Positions 29,869 through 38,417 of a stretch of 64,000 bases of DNA are shown piece after piece. The number at the start of each line of letters is the position of its first letter. Within the stretch, counting starts at the first letter, position 1. Source of the stretch: DATFTE01 sp963840665 (GTDB lineage Bacteria > Acidobacteriota > Terriglobia > Terriglobales > Acidobacteriaceae). The notes under the pieces are model-generated. The model saw only the letters and a program-made list of their open reading frames with translations. It was not told the origin of the DNA and made no database searches. The position numbers were made by a program, and so were the translations under genes. The stretch covers positions 558,001-622,000 of the forward strand of contig CAWIZO010000006.1 of NCBI GenBank assembly GCA_963840665.1, read 5' to 3'.

Positions 29869-29900
29869 CGCTGGCGCGGGGATGGCTCCCCGCGCCAGCG
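29869..29900. promoter_or_regulatory. Perfect 14-base hairpin between exbB and exbD
   Basis: CGCTGGCGCGGGGA (29869-29882) and TCCCCGCGCCAGCG (29887-29900) pair perfectly across a TGGC loop. There is no T-run after it, so it looks like an RNA processing or stability hairpin rather than a terminator. It could set different levels of the exbB and exbD parts of one transcript. Confidence 0.65.
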
Positions 29901-29959
29901 ACTCGAATCGACGGGGAAGCCGGGAACGCGCCGATCTTCACGCCTGGAGAAGCACTTTT

Positions 29960-30421
29960 ATGGGAATGAACAAGCGGAACGAAGGAGCCAAGGTCAACTC
30001 CAACATCAACGTCACCCCCATGGTTGACGTGATGCTGGTGCTGCTGATCATCTTCATGGTGATCACGCCCATGTTGCAGAAGGGCGTCAGCGTCGACCTG
30101 GCGAAAGTCAATAATCCCGAGCCGATGGCTGACGCGGATAAGGAAGACGCTTTGATTGTCGCGGTGATGCGCGATGGCAAGGTTTACTTCGGCAACGATC
30201 AGATCCCTGTCGACCAACTCACCGGCAAAATTAAAGATCGCATCGCCAACCGGACCGATAAGCGGGTTTATGTCCGCGCCGATGCCCGTGCCAAATTCGG
30301 CTCCGTGGTCGAAGTGGTAGACAACGTCCGCTCCGCCGGAGTCGACGATTTGGGTCTGCTCACCGATCAGAAGAAAAATACAGCCGGAGCCCCGCCCGCC
30401 AGTCCAAGCGGCGGGCAATAA
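29960..30421 (+). CDS. exbD: ExbD/TolR-type biopolymer transporter (first copy)
   Basis: A 153-residue single-span protein. Residues 10-40 are NSNINVTPMVDVMLVLLIIF, in which the transmembrane Asp (the proton carrier of ExbD/TolR) is present. A periplasmic domain follows (LIVAVMRDGKVYFGNDQIP, KRVYVRADARAKFGSVVEV). The end is a short Pro/Ser/Gly tail. ATG at 29960 follows CTGGAG. A second exbD starts 13 bases after its stop, so the two are clearly translated from one message. Confidence 0.95.
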   Translation: MGMNKRNEGAKVNSNINVTPMVDVMLVLLIIFMVITPMLQKGVSVDLAKVNNPEPMADADKEDALIVAVMRDGKVYFGNDQIPVDQLTGKIKDRIANRTDKRVYVRADARAKFGSVVEVVDNVRSAGVDDLGLLTDQKKNTAGAPPASPSGGQ

Positions 30422-30434
30422 GAGGAGATTTACT

Positions 30435-30875
30435 ATGGGTATGGCACTTGGCGGGGGCGGAGGTCAGAGCGCTGACATCAACGTTACCCCGCTTATTGAT
30501 GTGCTGCTGGTGCTGCTGATCATCTTCATGGTGATCACTCCACTCACACCGAAGGGTTTGGATGCGCTGGTTCCCCAGCCGCCGCCGCCCAATGCGCCTA
30601 AGAACAACACGCCGGACCGCACCATTGTGGTCCAATTGGTGGATCGTGGCTCAGGGCAAGCTCCCGCTGTGAAGATCAATCAGGAAGATACGACCTGGGA
30701 GAACCTCCAGGGACGTCTGACCGAGATCTTCAAGACGCGCGCTGAGAAGGTCATGTTCGTGAAGGGCGACGACAATGTTCCCTTTGCCGACGTCGCCAAC
30801 GTGATCGATATCGCGCATGCCGCGGGTGTCGACAAAGTGGGCTTGATCACAGCGAAGATCGAAGCCGGCGGTTAG
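30435..30875 (+). CDS. exbD: ExbD/TolR-type biopolymer transporter (second copy)
   Basis: A 146-residue paralog of the preceding gene. After a Gly-rich start (GMALGGGGGQSADINVTPLI) come the transmembrane helix with the key Asp (IDVLLVLLIIFMVITPLTP), a proline-rich stretch (PQPPPPNAPKNN) and the C-terminal TolR-like domain (KVMFVKGDDNVPFADVANVI). It probably forms a mixed ExbD pair with the first copy. ATG follows AGAGGAGA. It is part of the tonB-exbB-exbD-exbD unit. Confidence 0.94.
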   Translation: MGMALGGGGGQSADINVTPLIDVLLVLLIIFMVITPLTPKGLDALVPQPPPPNAPKNNTPDRTIVVQLVDRGSGQAPAVKINQEDTTWENLQGRLTEIFKTRAEKVMFVKGDDNVPFADVANVIDIAHAAGVDKVGLITAKIEAGG

Positions 30876-31016
30876 ACTAGCGAGGGTTCGAGCCACGGGC
30901 GCCAGCCGTCCAGCTAAGACGGGGCACGACTGCGTGCCGCCAAACGAAAATTCTGGCGCCCGGCTCATCACCTGTGTACGATTCTCGGGATTCCTGGTAA
31001 GGAGATTTATAACGCA

Positions 31017-31829
31017 ATGAAAAAGAGCTTGCGAATGCTGGCGCTGCTGGCGATGGGTGTGGCTCTGGTGTCCACCCTGGGTTGCGACAAACTCAGAGCG
31101 CGCGATCAGCTTAACAAGGGTGTAGCGGCCTATAAGGGCGCAAAGTACGAAGAGGCGATCGATAAATTCCAGAACGCAGTCGCCCTCGATCCCAGCCTGC
31201 TGAACGCCCGCCTCTACCTCGCGACCGCGTACGCGCAGCAATATATTCCGGGCGCAGATACTCCCGATAACAACAAGATGGCCGAACAAGCCATCGCGCA
31301 ATATAAAGAGGTTTTGAGCCGCGATCCCAAGAACATCAACAGCATCAAAGGCATCGCCTACATTTATCTGAACATGAAGAAGTTCGACGATGCCAAAGCC
31401 TACTACCGCAAGGCGCTTGAGGCCGATCCGAACGATCCCGAGCCTTATTACTCGGTAGGCGTCATCGATTGGACGCAGACCTACCAGCCGCGTATGGAAG
31501 AGCGTGCCAAGCTTGGCCTGAAGCCTGAAGAACCGCTGAAGGACAAGAAAGTCTGCGCGATGCTGAAAGACAAGAACACCGCCAACATTCAGGATGGCAT
31601 CGACAATCTGAGCAAGGCGCTGGCAATCCGTCCCGACTACGATGACGCGATGGCTTACATGAACCTGATGTACCGCGAAAAGGCCGATGTGGAATGCGAA
31701 GATCCTGCCGCCCGCGCCGACGATCTGAAAAAGGCCGACGAGTGGGTCGACAAGACCATGGCTACTAAGAAAGCCAAGGCAGAGAAGCAGCCCGGAGCCC
31801 AGGGCATCGTGATGGATCAACCCAAGTAG
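31017..31829 (+). CDS. TPR lipoprotein of the TonB cluster
   Basis: A 270-residue lipoprotein. The signal peptide ends in a lipobox (STLGC, Cys near residue 23). Mature residues hold at least three tetratricopeptide repeats (RDQLNKGVAAYKGAKYEEAI, EAIDKFQNAVALDPS; ALEADPNDPEPYYSVGVIDW; LSKALAIRPDYDDAMAYMNL). TPRs mediate protein contacts, so it may join TonB/ExbBD or outer-membrane assembly. It lies 141 bases after the second exbD, with GGAGAT before the ATG, and ends the cluster; a terminator follows. Confidence 0.88.
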   Translation: MKKSLRMLALLAMGVALVSTLGCDKLRARDQLNKGVAAYKGAKYEEAIDKFQNAVALDPSLLNARLYLATAYAQQYIPGADTPDNNKMAEQAIAQYKEVLSRDPKNINSIKGIAYIYLNMKKFDDAKAYYRKALEADPNDPEPYYSVGVIDWTQTYQPRMEERAKLGLKPEEPLKDKKVCAMLKDKNTANIQDGIDNLSKALAIRPDYDDAMAYMNLMYREKADVECEDPAARADDLKKADEWVDKTMATKKAKAEKQPGAQGIVMDQPK

Positions 31830-31847
31830 CGCTGGAAGCCCGCCAGC

Positions 31848-31879
31848 AAAAGCCTCTTCCGTAGGGACGAGGCTTTTTG
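31848..31879 (+). terminator. Rho-independent terminator after the TPR lipoprotein gene
   Basis: AAAAGCCTC (31848-31856) pairs with GAGGCTTTT (31869-31877) and the run of T continues. It ends the tonB-exbB-exbD-exbD-TPR message. Confidence 0.8.
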
Positions 31880-31951
31880 TTTGTCCGTCAACAGTCTGTT
31901 CCCAGGGACGCCATCCCGGAAGGCGGGCTTTTCGGCCTTAGGATGGCGTAG

Positions 31952-33565
31952 TCACTTCGCCATCGGCCCCAGCGTGATTTCGCACACGAAAATATTTTCT
32001 CCAAACTCCTGCGGCTTCACGCAGCCGTAATCCCGCTCTAGCAGCGCCCGCAGTTCTGGCTCTTTGTCCACAACAAATCCCGCTTGAAAAAACCATGCTT
32101 TCTTCTCCGGCCCCAGGCTGTACATCTGCCGCAGCGTCTGCATATCCGCGGGGAACGTCCGCGCCCGGAATATCCAGCGGCTTGGGTCCTGGAAGATGAG
32201 TTGATAATTTCCGCAATCCGCTTTGTAGAACGCCTGCAACGGAGGATGAACCGGGTTGAAGCTATGGCACAGGTAATAATCGAGCGCTAGGCGCCCCTCG
32301 AGGTCGGTAACGATTAACGAACCTTCAGGTACCGATTGATGGATGAAGGCCATCGCTTCCCGCATCAAAGCGATTCTCTGGTTTCGAGGCTTCATATACA
32401 CGCCGCCGGGCAGAACCGTGAAGTTGCAGATGGCCAGCCCAACGACCAGACTCGCAGGCTTCCACCATGATCGGGACGGCCTCCATCGAGCGATAGCAAT
32501 CGCTACACCTGGCATTGCGAAAGCTGCCAGATAACAGTTATGCCTCGTGCCGCCATAGGGATACGCTCCCGCAACGGCTGCGGCGCAGTTCACCACGAAA
32601 GGTAGAATCAGAAGCAATCCAAGCTGGCGCGAGCTAGGCCTTCCTGAATCAGGGCCAGCATCTTTGCTTCGAAACAGCACAACAATCCCAACCAGAAACA
32701 CGATCAGCCCAAGCACTCCCATGGCTCCCTGGCTGAAGAGGTAATGAAAGACCTTGATGTTGGTCTTCAGGACGAAGGGGAGCAGATGATCCTCGCCCGG
32801 ATGAAAGACCGAGCCGCGCAAATAGGAATCGGCGAGCGACTGTGTCAGGCCCGAGTGCTTCAGCGGGATCACTTGGGTAGTCCAGTAAAAGGCGACCAGA
32901 CCCAAAGCCGCGAGTTCTCCGGCGACCCACACGACGAAGAGGCCGAGAGAAGTTCTACCCGGGCGGAAGCGAACCAGCGCATAAACGGCCGTCGCAAACG
33001 CAAAGATCAGGGCGGAATAGTGCGTCGATAGCGCGAGGTAGAGGCCAAAAAAAGATAACGCCATCCATCCAGCCGAATTTTCTTCGAGTGCGTGTTCCAA
33101 GAAGTAGAGGCAGCAACTGCAGAAAAAAAGCAGCAGGGCATACTGCCGAATCTCGGCGGAAACATAAATCAGCGCAGGACAGAAGAGCAGAAGGCTCAGC
33201 CCGATCAGCGCTGTCTCACGGCCGGCGACCTTCCTAAGCCACAGAAACATCATCCAGCAAAAGGCCGTTCCGGCAAACACCGATGGCAGGCGCAAAACGA
33301 ATTCCGAAGTCCCGAGCCAGCTCCAATAATGCAGCAGCAAAATCAGCAGTGGAGGGTGAGCCGTGGTGAGCGTGGCTTTGTAGGTGAGAGCGAGCGAAGG
33401 CTGGGTCGAAAGCAGATAGTGCAGAGCTTCATCGGCATTGAGAAAAAGCGAATGCGCCCATGCCAGGCGAGCCAGCAGACCCACGGCGGTCAGGCAGAGG
33501 GGAAGAACGTAGCGAGTCGATTGTTCCTCGCCTGCCGTGAACTCCGTCGCAATTGCGGTTGCCAT
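31952..33565 (-). CDS. Glycosyltransferase family 39-like membrane protein
   Basis: A 537-residue multi-span protein of the PMT/ArnT (GT39) superfamily, which moves sugars from lipid-phosphate carriers to acceptors on the outer side of the inner membrane. About ten hydrophobic helices follow one another. The first periplasmic loop carries the acidic pair in LNADEALHYLL, the expected catalytic site, and HPPLLILLLHYW is also typical. A soluble C-terminal part (about residues 420-537) follows the last helix. Substrate and acceptor are unknown. The gene is divergent from accC and convergent with the TPR gene. Confidence 0.85.
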   Translation of the reverse strand: MATAIATEFTAGEEQSTRYVLPLCLTAVGLLARLAWAHSLFLNADEALHYLLSTQPSLALTYKATLTTAHPPLLILLLHYWSWLGTSEFVLRLPSVFAGTAFCWMMFLWLRKVAGRETALIGLSLLLFCPALIYVSAEIRQYALLLFFCSCCLYFLEHALEENSAGWMALSFFGLYLALSTHYSALIFAFATAVYALVRFRPGRTSLGLFVVWVAGELAALGLVAFYWTTQVIPLKHSGLTQSLADSYLRGSVFHPGEDHLLPFVLKTNIKVFHYLFSQGAMGVLGLIVFLVGIVVLFRSKDAGPDSGRPSSRQLGLLLILPFVVNCAAAVAGAYPYGGTRHNCYLAAFAMPGVAIAIARWRPSRSWWKPASLVVGLAICNFTVLPGGVYMKPRNQRIALMREAMAFIHQSVPEGSLIVTDLEGRLALDYYLCHSFNPVHPPLQAFYKADCGNYQLIFQDPSRWIFRARTFPADMQTLRQMYSLGPEKKAWFFQAGFVVDKEPELRALLERDYGCVKPQEFGENIFVCEITLGPMAK

Positions 33566-33726
33566 GAAATCCCTATGGTACCCGATGCCCTACGCCGCAC
33601 CATCGCTTGTGATCCAACTCACATGAGATCGGTTGCCGCGCCTCTAGACTCGATCGAGGTTCGGTCAAAAATACCCGACTTCAGTACAATTGGAAGTTTG
33701 GACCTTCCATCTGGACGCTGCTGAGC

Positions 33727-35238
33727 ATGTTCAAGAAAATTCTGATCGCCAATAGAGGTGAGATTGCGGTGCGGGTCATTCGCGCCTGCCGCGAAATGGG
33801 CATCCCGTCGGTTGCAGTCTTCTCTGACGTCGATCGCGCCTCGCTGCATGTGCGCAAAGCTGACGAGGCCTACCACATCGGTCCGGCGGCCGCGGCGGAA
33901 TCCTATCTGAACTTCGGCAAGATTCTCGGAGTGGCCAAGCTCAGCGGCGCCGATGCCATCCACCCCGGCTACGGATTCCTTTCCGAAAACGCGAAATTCG
34001 CTAACGCCTGCGCCGAAGCCGGAATCAAGTTCATCGGGCCGACCGCAACTTCGATGGAAATGATGGGCTCGAAAACCCGAGCCCGCCAGCACATGGAAAA
34101 AGCCGGTATTCCCTTCGTTCCAGGTACTTCACGCGGACTGGAATCAGCGGCTCAAGCGGAAGAAGTCGCGGAAAAGATTGGCTATCCGGTCATGCTGAAA
34201 GCCGCGGCAGGGGGTGGCGGCAAGGGTATGCGCCTGGTGCACACGCGAGCAGAGCTGAAGTCAGCGCTTGAGAGCGCCCAGAGCGAAGCGCAGCGCTCCT
34301 TCGGAGACAGTGAAGTCTATATCGAGAAGGCCATCGTCAATCCCCGGCACATCGAGATGCAGATTCTCGCCGACGAGCACGGCAACACGGTCTATCTCGG
34401 CGAGCGCGAATGCTCCATCCAGCGCCGCCACCAGAAAGTGCTCGAGGAAGCGCCTTCGCCGCTGGTCGATCCCGATATGCGCCGGCGCATGGGAGAGATT
34501 GCTGTCCGCGTTGCGCAGGCTGCGAACTACACCAACGCCGGAACCATCGAGTTCCTTTCCGATCAGGAGAGAAATTTCTATTTTCTGGAAATGAACACAC
34601 GGCTGCAGGTGGAACATCCGGTGACGGAGCTCATCACCGGACTTGATCTGGTACATCTGCAGATCCGCATCGCAGCCGGTGAAAAGCTGCCGTTCACGCA
34701 AGAGGATGTGCGCCTTCGCGGGCATGCCATTGAATGCCGCATCTACGCCGAAGATCCCGACAACAATTATTTCCCCAGTCCGGGGAAGATCACGCTGTTA
34801 CTCGCGCCGTCGGGACCCGGCATCCGCCGTGACAGCGGCATGTATGAGGGGTGGTCCGTCCCGATCGACTACGATCCGCTGCTTGCGAAGCTGATCGGCT
34901 ATGGCACGGATCGTCCGCAGGCGATTTCGCGGCTGGTGCGCGCGCTCAACGAGTATTTTGTCGGCGGCATCAAGACCAATATTTCGCTCTTCCGCCGCAT
35001 TCTGAGCGACCCGGGTTTCCAGTCCGGGAAACTCGATACGGGATACCTCGACCGCCTTCTGAAAACGCCGCCTCCAGAAGTGAAGCGCGAAGACGCAAAC
35101 GTCGCCGCGATCGCAGCTGGATTGTTCGCCGTGCTCGATCCAGAGGCGGTCGCATCGACCAACGGGAAAGGAAATACGAGCGAAACGGTTTCGCAGTGGA
35201 AGAAGCTAGCAAGGAATGAAGCGCTCAGTAGTGGGTAG
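33727..35238 (+). CDS. accC: Biotin carboxylase subunit of acetyl/acyl-CoA carboxylase
   Basis: A 503-residue ATP-grasp enzyme that carboxylates biotin. N-terminal MFKKILIANRGEIAVRVIRA, HPGYGFLSENAKFA, the glycine loop AAAGGGGKGMRLV, EMNTRLQVEHPVTE and the C-terminal VPIDYDPLLAKLIGYG domain are complete. It has about 50 extra residues at the C terminus (TPPPEVKREDANVAAIAAGL...) compared with E. coli AccC, like the carboxylase domain of propionyl- or methylcrotonyl-CoA carboxylases. The next gene (biotin carrier) is 54 bases downstream. Both acetyl-CoA and other acyl-CoA carboxylases are possible; the carboxyltransferase partner is not adjacent. Confidence 0.94.
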   Translation: MFKKILIANRGEIAVRVIRACREMGIPSVAVFSDVDRASLHVRKADEAYHIGPAAAAESYLNFGKILGVAKLSGADAIHPGYGFLSENAKFANACAEAGIKFIGPTATSMEMMGSKTRARQHMEKAGIPFVPGTSRGLESAAQAEEVAEKIGYPVMLKAAAGGGGKGMRLVHTRAELKSALESAQSEAQRSFGDSEVYIEKAIVNPRHIEMQILADEHGNTVYLGERECSIQRRHQKVLEEAPSPLVDPDMRRRMGEIAVRVAQAANYTNAGTIEFLSDQERNFYFLEMNTRLQVEHPVTELITGLDLVHLQIRIAAGEKLPFTQEDVRLRGHAIECRIYAEDPDNNYFPSPGKITLLLAPSGPGIRRDSGMYEGWSVPIDYDPLLAKLIGYGTDRPQAISRLVRALNEYFVGGIKTNISLFRRILSDPGFQSGKLDTGYLDRLLKTPPPEVKREDANVAAIAAGLFAVLDPEAVASTNGKGNTSETVSQWKKLARNEALSSG

Positions 35239-35292
35239 GAGGCCGCTGGAACTTGGCCGAGGCCCGACGCCTGAAGCCGGACGCCCGATCTT

Positions 35293-35790
35293 ATGACTTA
35301 CGACGTCACCATCGACGGTAAGAACTATCGTCTGGAACTCGACCGCGTCGAAGGGCGCTGGCATTGCCGCCTCGATGGCCGCGAGATCCAATTGGACGCC
35401 ATACTGTCCCGCCGTGACGTACTCTCGGTCTTGATCGATGGCAAGTCCTATGAAGTGAAACGAGAACACACGGCGACCGACCTCCACCTATGGGTCGGCC
35501 CAGTGCGCTACGCCGCCGAATTGCGTGACCCGCGCTCGCTCCGCAGCCGCAAAGGCGCGGGAATCGACGAGAAGGGACCCAAAAAGCTGATTGCTCCCAT
35601 GCCGGGGAAGGTCGTTCGCTTGCTGGTCGCGGAAAAAGCCCAGGTGGAGGCCGGACAAGGCATCTTGGTGGTGGAAGCCATGAAGATGCAAAACGAAATC
35701 AAATCGCCTAAGGCTGGCATCGTGCAGAAGTTGATTGCTACGGAAGGTGGCGCCGTGAACGCCGGAGACATCCTCGCGATTGTAGAGTAG
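35293..35790 (+). CDS. accB: Biotin carboxyl carrier protein
   Basis: A 165-residue carrier. Residues 90-165 are the biotinyl domain with the modified Lys in VVEAMKMQNE, preceded by LIAPMPGKVVRLLVAEKAQV. The N-terminal 90 residues (MTYDVTIDGKNYRLELDRVE, VKREHTATDLHLWVGPVRYA) are unlike AccB of E. coli and resemble the linker of acyl-CoA carboxylase alpha chains. The gene follows accC, so accC-accB reads like a split alpha subunit. A hairpin terminator follows. The ATG at 35293 is the only sensible start. Confidence 0.9.
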   Translation: MTYDVTIDGKNYRLELDRVEGRWHCRLDGREIQLDAILSRRDVLSVLIDGKSYEVKREHTATDLHLWVGPVRYAAELRDPRSLRSRKGAGIDEKGPKKLIAPMPGKVVRLLVAEKAQVEAGQGILVVEAMKMQNEIKSPKAGIVQKLIATEGGAVNAGDILAIVE

Positions 35791-35808
35791 ATCCGGACCA
35801 GAAAAATA

Positions 35809-35836
35809 CGGCCCGGGAGATCGCTCTCCCGGGCCG
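35809..35836. terminator. Bidirectional hairpin between convergent accB and a membrane protein gene
   Basis: CGGCCCGGGAGA (35809-35820) pairs perfectly with TCTCCCGGGCCG (35825-35836) around a TCGC loop. On the minus side it is followed by TATTTTTC, so it ends the minus-strand gene best; on the plus side only a weak T-run (GTAGTTTCC) is present. Confidence 0.75.
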
Positions 35837-35858
35837 CGTAGTTTCCAGGCAAAAGTGC

Positions 35859-36584
35859 CTAACGGCCTGCGGCAGCTGCGGCAACCAGAGCTTGTGGCTG
35901 TGGCTGAGAACGGTCGACGTAGACTTTGTAGCACTGGTGAACCGCGAACAGGATCATGGTCAGAACCACCAGCGTCTGCCATCCCGCCGCATTGCTGAAC
36001 ACCGACACCATCCCTGCCAGGCCTGCGCCAATCAAGTAGTTCGGGAAGGACCAGAGGAATACCTGGCGCCAAAGCGAAAACAGGCTGGACTTTTCGGTGA
36101 CGGCAATAATGGCCGCCACCGGCAAGGTATTCGCCAGGAAGTACACACCCGCAGAAGCGGCAAGCATGAGCATCCGGCCAGACACGCGTGGATCAGGGTT
36201 CACGTTATGGAACATCCAGAAGGCAGCGGCTGAAGCGTTCACCACGGTGCAGGCGTTGAACAGGAATTGTACCGGTTTCGGCCGCTTGGCGCCGGGCGCG
36301 TAAGACTGCGCGATCGCCGCCGCTGCCGCGACCAGCAAGCTGCCCAGCAGCGGCAACCGTAGAATCGCCAGCAGAACAATCGGCGTGTTTCCTGACATGT
36401 TACCCATCACGCCTGGCAAATTAACTTTCAAGCGGGAGGTGAGAACGCCTGCCGCTACTAAGAGAATCATCGTTGGTAAGGCGATATCCCGCACCTGGCC
36501 TAGGCCCTGACTCAGGGCTGCCAGGCTTACACCGGCGGTCGCCGCAATCATCAGCTTCGCGTGATTTGAGAGGTGATTGGTCAT
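35859..36584 (-). CDS. Multi-span membrane protein of unknown role
   Basis: A 241-residue protein with about six hydrophobic helices (AKLMIAATAGVSLAALSQGL, IALPTMILLVAAGVLTS, GNTPIVLLAILRLPLLGSLL, LMLAASAGVYFLANTLPVAA and others). The pattern is like the sensor part (MASE-like) that precedes output domains in some acidobacterial signalling proteins, but here no output domain follows: the protein ends in an Ala-rich tail. It lies 33 bases downstream of the S8 protease gene, on the same strand, so the two may be co-transcribed. I do not recognise a named family. Confidence 0.7.
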   Translation of the reverse strand: MTNHLSNHAKLMIAATAGVSLAALSQGLGQVRDIALPTMILLVAAGVLTSRLKVNLPGVMGNMSGNTPIVLLAILRLPLLGSLLVAAAAAIAQSYAPGAKRPKPVQFLFNACTVVNASAAAFWMFHNVNPDPRVSGRMLMLAASAGVYFLANTLPVAAIIAVTEKSSLFSLWRQVFLWSFPNYLIGAGLAGMVSVFSNAAGWQTLVVLTMILFAVHQCYKVYVDRSQPQPQALVAAAAAGR

Positions 36585-36617
36585 GATCGTATACGGGGAC
36601 TAGATCGAACCTTCCGA

Positions 36618-38417
36618 CTAGTCTTCTCCGTCCTCCCCATTGCTGAGAGCGACCATGCCGCCATTTGCTGGCACGCTGTTGCCCCAGACCACGCTGAATC
36701 CGCCATCGGTGGAGCTGCCCCAAACTACGCTGTTGCCCCAGATGACAGAGTTGCCCCAAATGACGCTGTTACCCCAGACGACTGAGTTGCCCCATACGAC
36801 GGAGTTTCCCCACACCACTGAGTTACCCCAGATCACGGAGTTGGTATTGACCCAGTACACGTTGCCGGTGGATGGGTCGTAGGAGACGCTGGGCGACAGT
36901 GCGACGCCGGCAGAGCGGTCGGTGCTGCCCAAAACGCTGTCAACGTCAAGGTAGCCCGCGCCGTAGGTAAAGATGTCGTACTGATCGTTGTAGCTGTTTC
37001 CTGATTCGTCGACTGCCGTGCTGTAGGTGGAAAAGCCCTTCCAGGCTGTCTTTAACAGACGAGCCTTCACTTGGTCGGGAGTCAGAGTCGAGTCTTGCTG
37101 CAGCATGAGCGCGACCGTGCCTGCGACCAGCGGAGTCGCCATACTGGTGCCGCTCAGCCGGTAGTAGGCAGAACTTCCGTCGCTCGACTTGACGTCCTGC
37201 GATGAATATTTCTTGTCGAGTGTGCTGCCGGCTGCCCGCAACGAAACGATGCGATTCCCCGGCGCAACCAAATCCGGCTTGACGATATGATCAAGCAGAG
37301 TTGGTCCTTTAGAACTGTAACTGGCAATTACGTCATCGGTGCGATCGTCGGTTCCGCGTGTTCGGGTCGCTCCGACCGTCACTACTGCGGGATCATTTCC
37401 TGGTGCTCCGATGGTGGCAAAACCATGGGTCTTCAGGGAATTGTCGCGCCCCGAATTTCCCGCAGCCGTCACCACCACGATCCCTGCGCGCCAAGCCGAT
37501 TCGACCGCTTGGTCCAGTGGATCGAGGGTGTAGCTCTCATACACCTGGCGTCCCAATGACAGGTTGATGACGCGGATGTTGTATACGCTCTGTAGCGCGA
37601 TGGCACGCTGAATGGCGGCAATGACTTGGGCATCGGTGCCGCAGCCGTTCTTATCCAGCACGCGGAGGTTAACGATGCTCACTCCGGGCGCCATGCCACC
37701 GTACTGGCGCGCATAGCCCTTTCCGAGAGTGGAACTCGCGCCGTTTCCGGCAATCAATCCAGCGACATGGGTACCGTGACCGTAGCCGTCAGCCGTAGTC
37801 GTGTCGCCGGCGACGAAACTCTCACTGTAAACAACGCGGGAAGCGCCAGAGGCGTTGTGCAGATCTGGATGATCGCTGACGCCACTGTCGATGACCGCTA
37901 CGCCGACGCCGGTTCCGTCCATTGCATATTGTGCGGCCGCCATGTCACTTTCGACGGCGGTATCATAGTTTTCATCCGCGGTTAGTTGCACCGCGCGATC
38001 GGGCGTGATGTAGCTGACTCGCGGATTATTCGCGAGCTGAGCCAGCATGCTGGCCGGGAGCCGCAGAGTGACAGCATGAATCGCCGTGAATTGCTTCTGC
38101 ACGGCTCCGCCGCCATTCTTTAAGCTGAAAAGCGTTGAGGAATCCGGGGAATTCTTGAATTGAACAATGACTGTTACAAGTCCGCCGGAGTTCTTCTTCC
38201 CGAAAGCCTGCAGATCGTTCGACATTCTCTGCATGGCCAGTTTGGTTTGCCCCGAATCGGAGAACGACTGTGGTCCGCCAGCAAAGGCTGGGATGGCGAG
38301 CACGAGCAGCAACAACGAGCAGAGTAAACGGCCCCAAGCCGCTCCCTGAGTGTCGGACTTTGGATCCCCGAAAGGCATCCCCCGAGTGGAGCCTCGCGCT
38401 TGCTGAGTTGTAATCAT
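36618..38417 (-). CDS. Secreted S8 (subtilisin-like) protease with NSVVWG repeats
   Basis: A 599-residue exported serine protease. An N-terminal signal segment (LLCSLLLLVLAIPAFAGG, about residues 31-48) follows a 30-residue cytoplasmic lead. An inhibitor I9-like propeptide spans about 70-145. The triad is Asp177 (VAVIDSG), His214 (GHGTHVAG) and Ser425 (SGTSMATP), with the oxyanion Asn321 (AAGNSG). After the catalytic domain (to about 480) the C terminus has seven tandem NSV(V/I)WG hexapeptides, a gap, one more copy (FSVVWGNS), and an acidic NGEDGED end. The codons of the repeats differ, so the peptide is under selection. The long start at 38417 has GGAGAA before the ATG. Confidence 0.92.
   Translation of the reverse strand: MITTQQARGSTRGMPFGDPKSDTQGAAWGRLLCSLLLLVLAIPAFAGGPQSFSDSGQTKLAMQRMSNDLQAFGKKNSGGLVTVIVQFKNSPDSSTLFSLKNGGGAVQKQFTAIHAVTLRLPASMLAQLANNPRVSYITPDRAVQLTADENYDTAVESDMAAAQYAMDGTGVGVAVIDSGVSDHPDLHNASGASRVVYSESFVAGDTTTADGYGHGTHVAGLIAGNGASSTLGKGYARQYGGMAPGVSIVNLRVLDKNGCGTDAQVIAAIQRAIALQSVYNIRVINLSLGRQVYESYTLDPLDQAVESAWRAGIVVVTAAGNSGRDNSLKTHGFATIGAPGNDPAVVTVGATRTRGTDDRTDDVIASYSSKGPTLLDHIVKPDLVAPGNRIVSLRAAGSTLDKKYSSQDVKSSDGSSAYYRLSGTSMATPLVAGTVALMLQQDSTLTPDQVKARLLKTAWKGFSTYSTAVDESGNSYNDQYDIFTYGAGYLDVDSVLGSTDRSAGVALSPSVSYDPSTGNVYWVNTNSVIWGNSVVWGNSVVWGNSVVWGNSVIWGNSVIWGNSVVWGSSTDGGFSVVWGNSVPANGGMVALSNGEDGED
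36671..36846 (-). repeat. Tandem NSVVWG hexapeptide-coding repeat
   Basis: Units of 18 bases, each GTN-(GTN/ATY)-TGG-GGN-AAY-TCN/AGY, follow one another seven times, with one further copy about 45 bases away. Synonymous positions vary almost freely (for example GTCATC, GTCATT, GTCGTC, GTCGTA, GTGGTG), which argues against recent DNA slippage and for protein-level conservation. Confidence 0.85.

Noticed and set aside
30651..31820. 389-codon frame on the minus strand opposite the TPR lipoprotein and exbD
   Set aside because: Antisense shadow of two well-supported genes; its composition (Leu, Val, Arg, His) is typical of the complement of TPR codons.
36671..36846. Tandem 18-base repeat as a possible CRISPR array
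   Set aside because: The units are in frame with a protease gene, contiguous without spacers, and vary at third codon positions.
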